Source: a virus. From it: DNA of 29,669 nt. The translations under genes and the position numbers were made by a program. Under the pieces are notes generated by a model. The model did not search any database. It had not been told where the DNA came from and saw only the letters and a program-made list of their open reading frames with translations. Location of the stretch: IMG/VR virus record IMGVR_UViG_3300023174_000499, positions 1 to 29,669 of that record; one strand, given 5' to 3'. Below, one piece after another: positions 1 to 7,845 of this stretch (its first letter is position 1; each line of letters opens with the position of its first letter).

Positions 1-1
1 A

Positions 2-3000
2 ACAACCTTCGCTGGTGCAGCTGTCACAACAACTTTCGCAGGTGATGTGGCTGTTAACGGCGGAGACATGACCTCCACAGCGGCGACGTTCAACCTCGTC
101 AACTCAGGCGTCACCTCGCTCAACCTCGGCGGCGCAGCCACCGCGATCGAGATCGGTGCAGCCACAGGAACGACATCAATCAATAACTCGCTCACAGTTG
201 ATGGCAACACGACGCTCGGCAATGCTTCTTCTGATACATTGTCAGTCAATGGTTTGGCAACCTTTAACAACGGACTCATTGGTTCTCTCACGAGCAGCAA
301 TGTTACATCAGGTCAGGTTGTTGTTGGTGGCACCGGAGGTCTTATAAGCGGAAGCAATCAACTCTTCTGGCACAACACGAGCGGAAGCCTCGGCATCGGA
401 ACGACACAGCCAACAGGCAAGCTAGAAGTAGCTGGCACAAACGGCTCGCTCTTCGTCGTCACCGACAGCGTGTCTGGATCACTTCTCTCTGTCAACAACG
501 TCTCGGGTCTTGCAATCTTCGAGGTCACGTCAGACAATAGAGTGATCGCAGGTTCTCCTGGTGCGAACGCCCTCGTCGTTTCAGGGTCAAGAGTTGCAGT
601 TGGAACTACACCGAACAACACAACAGAGCTTCTCATCTCTGGGTCTTCAACATCTTCTGATAAGGTTCTCCTAGTCAAGGCAGGTGTTGCAGGTCAGACG
701 GGCGCACTTGTTGATGTTCAGAACAGTGCAGGTTCTTCTGTGTTCCTCGTTTCCAACACAGGAATCAGTGGATCTCTCACGAAGCTCACAGACGGAACAT
801 CTTATCTCGTAGCAGGTAGCAACGTTACCGTCACAACTGGATCAAACGGAGCAGTCACGATCGCGGCTTCAATGAATGCAAGCTCCCTCGTCGGCGGCGC
901 TGACACTCAGCTCCAGTTCAATGATGCTGGTTCGTTCGGCGGAGATTCTGGTCTTACCTACAACAAGACGACCGACACCCTCACAGGTGTCACAGGATCG
1001 TTCTACCGCCTGACAACTGCAGACAACATGACAGTCAACGGAAACCTCACTGTTGCAGGAATATCTGCAGTCAACGGAAATGTCACCGTCGGTGATGCAT
1101 CTGCTGACACAGTCACAGTGAACGGAACAACAACCTTTGCAGGATCTGGTGTCACAACGACATTCGCCGGTGACGTAGCTGTCAACGGTGGCGACATGAC
1201 ATCGTCCGCTGCCACCTTTAACCTTGTCAACTCAGGCGTCACAACCCTTAACCTCGGTGGTGCAGCTACAGCGGTTGCAATTGGTGCGGCCACAGGTACA
1301 ACAACGGTCAACAACGGGCTCACAGTTACAGGTGCAGCATCACTCAATGGAAATGTAACCGTTGGCGACGCATCTGCTGACACAGTCACAGTCAATGGTA
1401 CGACAACCTTCGCAGGTTCAGGCGTTACGACAACCTTCGCAGGTGATGTGGCTGTTAATGGCGGAGATGTTACCTCATCGGCAACAACCTTCAACCTCCT
1501 CAATGCAACCGTGACAACTCTCAACCTCGGTGGAGCGGCAACGGCAATTGAGATCGGTGCTGCCACAGGTACAACCTCGATCAACAATAACCTCACGGTT
1601 GATGGCAACACAACCCTCGGCAACGCGGCCTCCGATAGCCTCACGGTTAACGGTGCAGCAACGTTCAATCAGGGACTCAGCGGCTCCCTCACGAAGCTTG
1701 CAGATGGCAGCAGCTACCTCATCGGTGGCAGCAACGTCTCCATCGTGACAGGATCCAACGGAGCAATCACGATCAGCACACAGGCTGATATCACAAGTGT
1801 TACAGCTGGAAACGGCCTCACTGGTGGTGGAAGCAACGGTGATCTCACGCTCACGGTAGACGACAGCAAGGTTGCAATGATCAGTGGATCGACCTTCACA
1901 GGTGCGGTCAAGTTCAACGCCGGCCTCAGCGGCTCGCTCACCAAGCTCACGGACGGCTCTAGTGCCTTCATCGCCGGAACCAACGTCTCGGTCACGACAG
2001 GTTCAAACGGAGCGATCACAATCTCCGCAGCAATGGACGCTGCTGCACTCGTCGCAGGATCGGACACACAGATCCAGTTCAACGACGGTGGAGCATTCGG
2101 AGCTGACAGCGGTCTCACATACAACAAGACGACCGACACCCTCACAGGTGTCACAGGATCGTTCTATCGTCTTTCAACATCTGACAATGCTACAGTCGGC
2201 GGCGGACTCACTGTTACAGGTGCAGCTACCCTCAACGGCAACGTCACAGTTGGCGACGCATCTGCTGACACAGTCACAGTGAACGGAACAACAACCTTTG
2301 CCGGTGCAGCAGTCACAACGACCTTTGCTGGAAACGCAACGGTCAATGGAAACACAACACTCGGTGATGCAGCTGCTGATACAGTTACCGTCAACGGTAC
2401 AACGACCTTTGCAGGTGCAGGAGTCACAACGACATTCACAGGCAACTCTCAGGTTGGTGGCGTCCTCGGTGTCACTGGATCAGCTGGGTTCAACGGAAAC
2501 GTCATCCTCGGCGACGCCTCCGCTGACACAGTTACCGTCAATGGCACCACGACCTTTGCCGGTGCAGCAGTTACCACAACCTTCGAAGGTGACATGGCTG
2601 TCAACGGCGGAGACATGACATCATCGGCAACGACATTCAATCTTCTCAATGCAAACGTCACGACGCTCAACGTCGGCGGCGCTGCAACGACGGTTGAGAT
2701 CGGAGCTGCAACAGGCACGACATCTGTCAACAACAACCTCACAGTCGACGGTAACACCACGCTCGGTAACGCAAGTTCCGACACAGTGACGTTCACGTCG
2801 AGAGTGAACTCTGACGTTCTTCCGTCCGCGGATGTAACCTACTCGCTAGGTTCATCATCGAACAGATGGGCAAACATCTACACCGGTGACTTACATCTCA
2901 AGAACGAACGCGGCGACTATACCTTGATTGAGGAAGAGGACTTCTTGACAATCCGCTTCAACAAGTCGGGCAAGCGCTACAAGTTCATGCTTGAGGCTGT

Positions 3001-3058
3001 GCCAGAGCTTGACGAGGAAATTGGAAGCTTCTCCAAGGGACCTAAATCAAGCATCTAA
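2..3058 (+). CDS. Repeat-rich tail fibre / virion structural protein (5' end outside window)
   Basis: The frame is open from base 2 with no start, and the first codons already match the internal repeat (TTFAGAAVTTTFAGDVAVN), so this is the 3' part of a longer gene. More than 1000 residues are visible, rich in T, G, V, A and N. Two kinds of repeat alternate: a GDASADTVTVNGTTTFAG unit and a longer unit from VNGGDMTSSAATFN through LGGAATAIEIGAATGTTS to NTTLGNASSD. Such short beta-rich repeats are typical of phage fibre shafts. The last ~70 residues differ: charged, with RWANIYTGDLHLKNERGDY and SGKRYKFML, resembling a C-terminal domain common in marine phage fibre proteins. There is no recognisable S74 chaperone. 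It is likely part of the same fibre operon as the gene at 3097. Role as a fibre is inferred from composition, repeats and neighbours; the receptor is unknown. Confidence 0.8.
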   Translation, partial: TTFAGAAVTTTFAGDVAVNGGDMTSTAATFNLVNSGVTSLNLGGAATAIEIGAATGTTSINNSLTVDGNTTLGNASSDTLSVNGLATFNNGLIGSLTSSNVTSGQVVVGGTGGLISGSNQLFWHNTSGSLGIGTTQPTGKLEVAGTNGSLFVVTDSVSGSLLSVNNVSGLAIFEVTSDNRVIAGSPGANALVVSGSRVAVGTTPNNTTELLISGSSTSSDKVLLVKAGVAGQTGALVDVQNSAGSSVFLVSNTGISGSLTKLTDGTSYLVAGSNVTVTTGSNGAVTIAASMNASSLVGGADTQLQFNDAGSFGGDSGLTYNKTTDTLTGVTGSFYRLTTADNMTVNGNLTVAGISAVNGNVTVGDASADTVTVNGTTTFAGSGVTTTFAGDVAVNGGDMTSSAATFNLVNSGVTTLNLGGAATAVAIGAATGTTTVNNGLTVTGAASLNGNVTVGDASADTVTVNGTTTFAGSGVTTTFAGDVAVNGGDVTSSATTFNLLNATVTTLNLGGAATAIEIGAATGTTSINNNLTVDGNTTLGNAASDSLTVNGAATFNQGLSGSLTKLADGSSYLIGGSNVSIVTGSNGAITISTQADITSVTAGNGLTGGGSNGDLTLTVDDSKVAMISGSTFTGAVKFNAGLSGSLTKLTDGSSAFIAGTNVSVTTGSNGAITISAAMDAAALVAGSDTQIQFNDGGAFGADSGLTYNKTTDTLTGVTGSFYRLSTSDNATVGGGLTVTGAATLNGNVTVGDASADTVTVNGTTTFAGAAVTTTFAGNATVNGNTTLGDAAADTVTVNGTTTFAGAGVTTTFTGNSQVGGVLGVTGSAGFNGNVILGDASADTVTVNGTTTFAGAAVTTTFEGDMAVNGGDMTSSATTFNLLNANVTTLNVGGAATTVEIGAATGTTSVNNNLTVDGNTTLGNASSDTVTFTSRVNSDVLPSADVTYSLGSSSNRWANIYTGDLHLKNERGDYTLIEEEDFLTIRFNKSGKRYKFMLEAVPELDEEIGSFSKGPKSSI
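959..1005 (+). repeat. 47-bp exact direct repeat, copy 1 (within fibre gene)
   Basis: These 47 bases recur without mismatch at 2120-2166. They encode the segment YNKTTDTLTGVTGSF, and the flanks on both sides are also similar at protein level (DTQxQFND upstream). The exact copy within one gene points to recent duplication or gene conversion between fibre repeats. Confidence 0.9.
2120..2166 (+). repeat. 47-bp exact direct repeat, copy 2 (within fibre gene)
   Basis: Second exact copy of the 47-base segment at 959-1005. Recombination between the two would delete or duplicate about 1161 bp, which is an exact multiple of three (387 codons), so the reading frame would survive. Confidence 0.9.
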
Positions 3059-3065
3059 AGAACGC

Positions 3066-3072
3066 ATAATTA
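3066..3072 (+). promoter_or_regulatory. Candidate late promoter box ATAATTA
   Basis: ATAATTA lies in the 38-bp gap between two fibre genes, 24 nt ahead of the GTG start at 3097. It matches the (T)ATA(A/G)TTA motif found before many other genes in the window. No -35 element is obvious. Confidence 0.4.
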
Positions 3073-3096
3073 GGTAAAAAAGGGGCTGGGTAATCT

Positions 3097-4719
3097 GTGC
3101 CGATAATAACAAGTAATATTTCTGGCTACGGAAGCAATTCCGTGATTGGTATATCTGGAAGTATTGTCTTTCAAAATCCACAGATACCTGGCTCCGATAC
3201 CGTATTCTTCGTCTCGGGATCGAACTCGGCGAGAGCAGTCTTTGCTGGAACCATGGTAGTTTCAGGAAGCCTGGTCACGTCGGGTTCGATCTTTTTAGGA
3301 GACAGCACAAATGAAGACATTCTACAGGTAAAAGCAACTTCTTTCTTGTTAGGACCCACGGCCGTAGGAACGACATCAACATCTTCTTTGTTGACTGTCT
3401 CAGGTTCTTCAACACCTTCGACACCCACGATGGTTGTCAGAGAGGGTGTTGCATCTCCTACAGAAGGTGTTGGTGTTTTCAACGTTCAGAACTCCGCAGG
3501 AACGTCACTCCTCTTTGTCAGTGGAAGCGGCTTTGTCGGAATCGGAACGAACGCCCAATCTTCTGCACTGGGAAGCATTTTCTGCGTCTCGAGCAGCCTC
3601 ACAGGAAATGCTGCAGCATCTTTTGAGATAGGCTCCCAAGCACTCGGTGCTTCAGTCAACGTATCCAAAGCATTTACTCACGTTTTTCAAGGCGTCGCCG
3701 CCGCTTCTAACGAATACATGAGGATAAACAACTTAGGAAACGTCGGCATTGGAACAGGAGCATACACAGGACGTCTCTTCGTCTCCGGTTCTTCCGCTTC
3801 CACGACACCTACAATGGTTGTCAAGGAGGGCATTGCATCTCCTACAGGTGGTGCAGGAACCTTCGACGTCCAGAACTCCGCAGGAATTTCACTCTTCTTC
3901 GTTAGCGGAAGCGGAAACATAGGAATCGGAACCACAACACCTGGTGAAAAGCTTTCTGTCCATGACGGAGGTCCTGACAGGATAGGCCTCGGAGTGGTTA
4001 ATGCTACAGCAACAACGACTCTCTACCTCGGATCAAAAAATTCAGGCGCAGGGTACAGGACACTACAGTTCAACAGGACTACAGGCAACCTCGACTTGTA
4101 CTACGGTAACGTCGGATCTGCAATGACGTCTGCACTTACTGTAGACCTTAATGGTAAAATTGGGATAGGAACTTCTGGTCTAACGGCCCCTTTAAATATT
4201 TTTGGCACTTCTACAACTACACCTTCAAGCACTGTAGGTATGGTCAGATTTCTTGGGTCAGCAACCAATGCTCTCATCTTTGGTACATTAACAGAAAGCC
4301 CTTTTTCATCATATGTGCAGTCTGGTGGATCTGGTACTTATCCTCTTTCTCTAAACCCATTAGGTGGTAACGTAGGTATAGGTACGACTACTAACCTCTC
4401 CACTCTCTCAGTCAACGGATCATTTTCTGCGAAGTCACCCAGCACTATTAGTGCGGCAACATATACAGTCGCTGCAACAGATTACTCACTCCGATTTACG
4501 ACAACTAATTGCACTGTTACCCTTCCTGCTGCATCAAGCTTTCCAGGAAGGATTCTTATCATGAACACGATTACGGCAAACAGTGTCACAAGTAATACCT
4601 CCAATGTGATACCTCTCGGAAGCGACACTGCAGGCACAGCAATTCTCGCTGCGACTCTGGGAAAGTTCACGATGATACAGTCCAACGGAACAAACTGGGT
4701 CACACTTATGTCGAACTAA
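3097..4719 (+). CDS. Tail fibre protein with GIGT repeats
   Basis: 540 residues starting at GTG, preceded by AGGGG about 10 nt upstream. The body contains repeated GxVGIGT / GNIGIGTTTP motifs and paired blocks such as TPTMVVREGVASPT and TPTMVVKEGIASPT, each followed by VQNSAG and FVSGSG. These are hallmarks of phage fibre shafts. The C-terminal ~100 residues hold TVTLPAASSFPGRILIMN and QSNGTNWVTL, a beta-rich terminal module seen in many phage and bacterial surface proteins. No S74 autoprotease is visible. It shares VQNSAGxSxxxVS motifs with the upstream fibre gene, so the two probably arose from a common module. Likely a structural component of a tail fibre; receptor unknown. Confidence 0.78.
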   Translation: MPIITSNISGYGSNSVIGISGSIVFQNPQIPGSDTVFFVSGSNSARAVFAGTMVVSGSLVTSGSIFLGDSTNEDILQVKATSFLLGPTAVGTTSTSSLLTVSGSSTPSTPTMVVREGVASPTEGVGVFNVQNSAGTSLLFVSGSGFVGIGTNAQSSALGSIFCVSSSLTGNAAASFEIGSQALGASVNVSKAFTHVFQGVAAASNEYMRINNLGNVGIGTGAYTGRLFVSGSSASTTPTMVVKEGIASPTGGAGTFDVQNSAGISLFFVSGSGNIGIGTTTPGEKLSVHDGGPDRIGLGVVNATATTTLYLGSKNSGAGYRTLQFNRTTGNLDLYYGNVGSAMTSALTVDLNGKIGIGTSGLTAPLNIFGTSTTTPSSTVGMVRFLGSATNALIFGTLTESPFSSYVQSGGSGTYPLSLNPLGGNVGIGTTTNLSTLSVNGSFSAKSPSTISAATYTVAATDYSLRFTTTNCTVTLPAASSFPGRILIMNTITANSVTSNTSNVIPLGSDTAGTAILAATLGKFTMIQSNGTNWVTLMSN

Positions 4720-4731
4720 GAAAGAGAAGAG

Positions 4732-5046
4732 ATGTCAAGTCAAGCAACGTGGTCAATCGAAAAACTCTGGGTGCAGTCACAAGTGGGCGACTTAGACAAT
4801 GTCGTCATAACTGCAGAATGGAGATGCGTCGCAGAAAATGGAAACATGATATCAGGAAATTCAACATTTTCAGCACCTGCGTCCACTGAATTTATACCTT
4901 ATGATCATGTAACAGAGGTGCAAGTTCTTTCGTGGTGCTGGTCCGGATCGATCCAAAAAGAGGCTGTAGAAATGTCAATATTGACTCCTACAGATTCAGT
5001 TCAAGAATTGGCACCCCCTCCACTTCCGTGGAATCGCACCGTGTAA
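4732..5046 (+). CDS. Small conserved phage protein, fibre-associated (unknown function)
   Basis: 104 residues with a purine-rich ribosome site (AAGAGAAGAG) directly before ATG, 12 bp after the fibre gene. It begins with a WSIEKLWVQSQVG segment and has VVITAEWRC, STEFIPYDHVTEVQVLSW and a C-terminal proline-rich tail (APPPLPW). The alternating hydrophobic pattern suggests a small beta protein. Similar short proteins with a TxFxPYxxVTExQVxxW core accompany fibre genes in marine phages. This is recollection of the family pattern, not a search. It may be a fibre accessory or attachment protein. Last gene of the plus-strand fibre block, convergent with the gene ending at 5071. Confidence 0.6.
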   Translation: MSSQATWSIEKLWVQSQVGDLDNVVITAEWRCVAENGNMISGNSTFSAPASTEFIPYDHVTEVQVLSWCWSGSIQKEAVEMSILTPTDSVQELAPPPLPWNRTV

Positions 5047-5070
5047 TCTTGTCTTAATTTTTTCTGTTTC

Positions 5071-5751
5071 TCAGTGAGACTTCTTATACTTTAAGGAGAA
5101 CTTCTCTCCATCTTTCAATCCCTCATTGAACATCTTTTCTGCTACTTCTTCAGAAGGAATTGCAATTGTATAGCTGTCGAAGAGCACTGACGGTTGCGGT
5201 CTAATGTCTGACCCAAAAGACAGTGGCCATGCAGATATTCGAAGAGTGTTGTGGTGCCTTGCAGGCTGGTTGCACAGGAGACCCGCATCCATGTGAAGAT
5301 GTCTATTTTTAAATCGAAGCATGTCATTCATCAGCGGTATAGATGTGCTTGCCTTCAGAGAATTAAACATGTCTCGCTTTGTGTGAAACTCATCAATCAT
5401 TTCATAATTCACACTGAAAGGCCACAATGAGACTCGAGTGTAGCATATGACAAGACGCCCTGTTGTGTGAATATCGTCGGGTGCTTCTTTTTCCATTAGA
5501 TCCACAGCTATCGTAACAGTTCTGCGAGGTTTATCTGTCTTTACAATGTTGGCTATATTAATTGCTCTCTTAAAACCCTCATAGCCATCAAGACCTGATA
5601 AGAAGTGAATTGCTGCACCACCTCCTGCGGACGCTGTGATCCATTCTACCCTGTTGAGATCTATTAGACGATGTTCAGCTAGCTTCTGAATGACTCCATA
5701 GTACCAGAATACTTTCCATCCACAACCACTAAGAGATACTCGAGTGAACAT
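5071..5751 (-). CDS. Patatin-like phospholipase/acyl hydrolase
   Basis: 226 residues, about the size of one patatin (PNPLA) domain. Visible motifs in family order: an N-terminal glycine-containing loop LSGCGWKVFWYYGVIQKL (residues 7-24), the nucleophile elbow ITASAGGG with Ser41, the ASTSIPL segment (134-140) and MDAGLLCNQP with Asp155. Patatins use a Ser-Asp dyad in GxSxG and DG(G/A). Here the first Gly of GxSxG is Ala/Thr (TASAG) and the Asp motif is DAG, so both are slightly divergent but the catalytic residues remain. There is no signal peptide or membrane segment, so it is probably cytoplasmic. It lies on the minus strand between fibre genes and has its own TATAATTA box six nt from ATG with no Shine-Dalgarno sequence. 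A membrane lipid target is inferred; a role in lysis, host takeover or defence is open. Confidence 0.75.
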   Translation of the reverse strand: MFTRVSLSGCGWKVFWYYGVIQKLAEHRLIDLNRVEWITASAGGGAAIHFLSGLDGYEGFKRAINIANIVKTDKPRRTVTIAVDLMEKEAPDDIHTTGRLVICYTRVSLWPFSVNYEMIDEFHTKRDMFNSLKASTSIPLMNDMLRFKNRHLHMDAGLLCNQPARHHNTLRISAWPLSFGSDIRPQPSVLFDSYTIAIPSEEVAEKMFNEGLKDGEKFSLKYKKSH

Positions 5752-5757
5752 CTTTGA

Positions 5758-5765
5758 TAATTATA
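5758..5765 (-). promoter_or_regulatory. Candidate late promoter TATAATTA for the patatin-like gene
   Basis: On the minus strand TATAATTA is followed by TCAAAG and then the ATG at 5751. A -10 type box this close would place the transcript start at or next to the start codon. No Shine-Dalgarno sequence is present. Confidence 0.5.
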
Positions 5766-5899
5766 GACCAGATGATTGACAATTTCTTGCCACTGAAAGA
5801 CTTTTCTAATTTGTTACTAATTAGATCCTGCTTGTGAGCTTATGACTTAACGCACTAGAGAAGAATTTTTTGCATGATAATCTCTAAGATTTAGATGAC

Positions 5900-6613
5900 T
5901 CACACAATGCCGAAGCGTGTCTTGTGGACGTTGAAGTTGTTTAGGACGTCAGATTCCGACAATGCCGCAGTGTAGTACCTGAATATGGACATACGACCGT
6001 TCAATCTTTCAGCCGAGTTTATGGGATTGACGGCAAGACGAGGACTCGTGCTCGCAAAAGAAGTTGTAACAGCTCCTGAAGACTTCAACACTCCGTTGAC
6101 GTACAGTGAAGCAAAGTTCGAAGCGTTCCTCGTAGCCACAACGTGATTCCAAACTCCCGTTATTGAAGTACCAGATCCAAGTCCTGGTCTAGTCGTGCCG
6201 TTGTATGTGCTAAAAAAATATCCACCGCTATTGCTTCCGAGTCCCCACCAACCCGTCGTGTTCGAACCTTGCGATGAGAATAGTATTCCCACTGTGGGTT
6301 GAGTGATTTGATAAGCCCAAATCTCCATTGTGAATGCAGTGCTATTGAAGATCGATGTCGGAAGAGTAATGTATTTCGTTCCTGCATCAAAAGTGAAATA
6401 CCCACCCCCAGACGATGTATAAGCAGGTGATCCTACTGTCGTACCTGTTCGACCATTTCCGCTTAGATCAGTTATCGTCGTTCCTGACCCTGAATAAGAT
6501 CCATTAGCAAAATCGTAATGCAATGCCAGCCCTGTTGTTACTAAAACGGGAGCAAATCCACCCATTGTCGTCACACTATTAATTACGACTGAACTATTTA
6601 TTTTTATTGACAT
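5900..6613 (-). CDS. LamG/concanavalin-like adhesin, tail-associated
   Basis: 237 residues. After a short N-terminal segment (MSIKINSSVVINSVT) comes a LamG-type jelly roll (Laminin_G_3-like, about residues 28-215): LHYDFANGSYSGSGTTITDLSGNG, YITLP, FTMEIWAY, WNHVVATRN, LYVNGVLKSSG and GRMSIFRYYTAALSESDVLNNF. It ends NFNVHKTRFGIV, a tail shared with the other LamG genes here. Such proteins are common in marine phages as carbohydrate-binding tips of fibres. It follows the LamG gene at 6619-7347 by only five bases and is probably translated from the same mRNA; a GGAG sits inside the end of that gene. Sugar specificity cannot be read from the sequence. Confidence 0.75.
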   Translation of the reverse strand: MSIKINSSVVINSVTTMGGFAPVLVTTGLALHYDFANGSYSGSGTTITDLSGNGRTGTTVGSPAYTSSGGGYFTFDAGTKYITLPTSIFNSTAFTMEIWAYQITQPTVGILFSSQGSNTTGWWGLGSNSGGYFFSTYNGTTRPGLGSGTSITGVWNHVVATRNASNFASLYVNGVLKSSGAVTTSFASTSPRLAVNPINSAERLNGRMSIFRYYTAALSESDVLNNFNVHKTRFGIV

Positions 6614-6618
6614 TGCTT

Positions 6619-7347
6619 TTAAACTCCGTAACGACCTCTTGTCTGACTGAAAACTTCTTTCACTTGATCGTCGTTGAGAGAGACTGAATTATATATCAAT
6701 ATTTGACCTATCTCACCATTAAAATAGTTGTAAGCATCTATCGAGCTGTGCGAGTTTCTACCGATGTAGGAGGTTGAAGCGCCTCCTGTTGTGTAGTAGT
6801 AATAGTTATAGAATTCACCAGAGCTTACCTGCAATCCGTTTACAAATATCTTTGCAGTCCAGGATGCAGTGTTAAATTCTGATCCGGATTTCTGTACGGC
6901 ACACAAGTGATACCACTTATTCGATTCTATTCCGTTCCACGTTATATATCCTCCATTTCCCCATGTGGTGAGCGTGAGAGTGGCTCCTTGTACTCCGAAC
7001 CCAATTCCAAGTCCTGCACCATCTCCTGTTGTTGCAACCCATCCTCCTCCCACTATCCATCCAGTGCTCGTCGTGTTTGCCTTCTTCACCCATGCAGAGA
7101 TTGTGAAGCTTCCGTTAAGGCCAAGTTCAGACAGCGCTCCGTATTGATTTGTTCCGTTTAAATTAATCTGACCTGCCCCGTACGAGTTTCGAGTGAATGC
7201 AGGAGAGTTGAACAGATTTGCACTGTTAGATCGAGAAGAAAGATCGGTCCACATGGACCCTCCGGAATAGCTCTCGGGTATGGAACCGTCCAGAAGCAAC
7301 GAGTAACCACTTGGCAGATTTAACTTTCTTCCTATTTGAATCGTCAT
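6619..7347 (-). CDS. LamG/concanavalin-like adhesin, tail-associated
   Basis: 242 residues with a GGAG ribosome site five bases before ATG. A LamG jelly roll covers nearly the whole protein: YSLLLDGSIPESYSGGSMWTD, DLSSRSNSANL, LNGTNQYGAL, FTISAWVKK, WYHLCAVQK, KIFVNGLQVSSG, NGEIGQILIYNSVSL, and a terminal GRYGV. It is paralogous to the gene just downstream. The start codon overlaps the stop (TAATG) of a decayed LamG remnant immediately upstream, suggesting the operon once held a further complete copy. Likely a host-recognition protein displayed on the tail. Confidence 0.75.
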   Translation of the reverse strand: MTIQIGRKLNLPSGYSLLLDGSIPESYSGGSMWTDLSSRSNSANLFNSPAFTRNSYGAGQINLNGTNQYGALSELGLNGSFTISAWVKKANTTSTGWIVGGGWVATTGDGAGLGIGFGVQGATLTLTTWGNGGYITWNGIESNKWYHLCAVQKSGSEFNTASWTAKIFVNGLQVSSGEFYNYYYYTTGGASTSYIGRNSHSSIDAYNYFNGEIGQILIYNSVSLNDDQVKEVFSQTRGRYGV

Positions 7348-7433
7348 TACACTCCAAACCGTTCTCTGTGTACGTTAAAGTTTTGTGAAACCTCGCTTAA
7401 TGACAGTGTTCTGTTCTCAATTAGAAGCAACGG
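7347..7433 (-). pseudogene. Remnant C-terminus of a third LamG adhesin
   Basis: Directly upstream of the LamG gene at 7347, minus-strand codons 7433 to 7347 read PLLLIENRTLSLSEVSQNF followed by NVHRERFGV and TAA. This matches the last ~27 residues of the intact LamG proteins in this window (ILIYNSVSLNDDQV..., ALSESDVLNNFNVHKTRFGIV). An in-frame TGA at 7434-7436 closes the frame, and no lectin body remains upstream. The TAA overlaps the ATG of the next gene. It is best read as the stump left by deletion of a LamG gene. A TTG at 7430-7428 could in principle start a 27-aa peptide, but no ribosome site precedes it. Confidence 0.7.
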
Positions 7434-7566
7434 TCAGTGAGGAGTCGAGACATGGTTTAATAAATATAGCAAATGACGGAATGAAATCATAAATTAGTCT
7501 TGCTTATTTACAAATAGCATCGGCGCTTTAGATTTGCAATGCATATCGTTGCACAGGTGAGATAAC
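7434..7566. other. Divergent intergenic region
   Basis: This 133-bp AT-rich stretch separates the minus-strand adhesin island from the plus-strand gene at 7567. It contains AT-rich segments that could serve as promoters (TTTAATAAATATAG near 7456, ATAAATTAG near 7489), but none matches the window's box motif exactly. No ORF is apparent. Confidence 0.4.
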
Positions 7567-7758
7567 ATGGAAAATGAACTCGTAGAAAGACAAAATAGGG
7601 CTCTTAGTGTACTTGTTGAAGCTGCAAGACTTGCTCAGTCGAGGGGTGCGTTCTCTCTTGAGCAGGCATCTCTCGTTGCAGATGCAATATCTGTTTTTCA
7701 ACCTCCGAAGCAGCAGGAAGTTGATCCTCAGCAGGTCTCACCTGAACAGCCTGTTTAA
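7567..7758 (+). CDS. Small conserved phage protein, unknown function
   Basis: 63 residues with an AGGTGAG ribosome site before ATG. The N-terminal two thirds is predicted helical (NELVERQNRALSVLVEAARLAQSRGAFSLEQASLVADAI), and the C-terminus is proline/glutamine-rich (PPKQQEVDPQQVSPEQP). Small proteins of this helix-plus-disordered-tail type occur in marine T4-like phages without assigned function. A 13-bp hairpin follows the stop codon by 15 bases and probably ends the transcript. Confidence 0.65.
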   Translation: MENELVERQNRALSVLVEAARLAQSRGAFSLEQASLVADAISVFQPPKQQEVDPQQVSPEQPV

Positions 7759-7773
7759 TGTAAACCAATTCCA

Positions 7774-7803
7774 AATGTGCACAGACGAAAGTCTGTGCAC
7801 ATT
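7774..7803 (+). terminator. 13-bp hairpin with GAAA tetraloop
   Basis: AATGTGCACAGAC (7774-7786) pairs perfectly with GTCTGTGCACATT (7791-7803) around a GAAA loop of the stable GNRA class. An AT-rich, T-containing tract (AATTTATTT) follows. It lies between the stop at 7758 and the next gene's promoter box at 7834. It probably acts as a terminator or 3'-end stabiliser. The U-tract is imperfect. Confidence 0.6.
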
Positions 7804-7833
7804 AATTTATTTGAACTTGATCGTCTAGCTGAC

Positions 7834-7841
7834 TATAATTT
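7834..7841 (+). promoter_or_regulatory. Candidate late promoter TATAATTT
   Basis: TATAATTT sits four bases before the ATG at 7846, after the hairpin at 7774-7803. No Shine-Dalgarno sequence lies between box and start, so a transcript from here would be leaderless or nearly so. Confidence 0.45.
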
Positions 7842-7845
7842 ACAA

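Noticed and set aside
1003-2796. Long minus-strand frames across the fibre repeats
   Set aside because: They are low-complexity V/A/P/T translations opposite the repeat-rich fibre gene, with no ribosome sites and no recognisable motifs. They are antisense shadows.
1-2800. Repeat array as CRISPR or regulatory repeats
   Set aside because: Repeats are imperfect, in frame and translated as fibre motifs. They lack constant repeat-spacer structure.
3097-4719. S74 intramolecular chaperone at the fibre C-terminus
   Set aside because: GIGT repeats often precede S74 domains, but the end here is a short beta module (TLPAASSFPGRI...NGTNWVTL) with no S74 motifs.
7777-7845. GTG start giving a 179-aa version of the gene at 7846
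   Set aside because: The GTG lies inside the 13-bp hairpin and upstream of the TATAATTT box; the natural start is ATG 7846.
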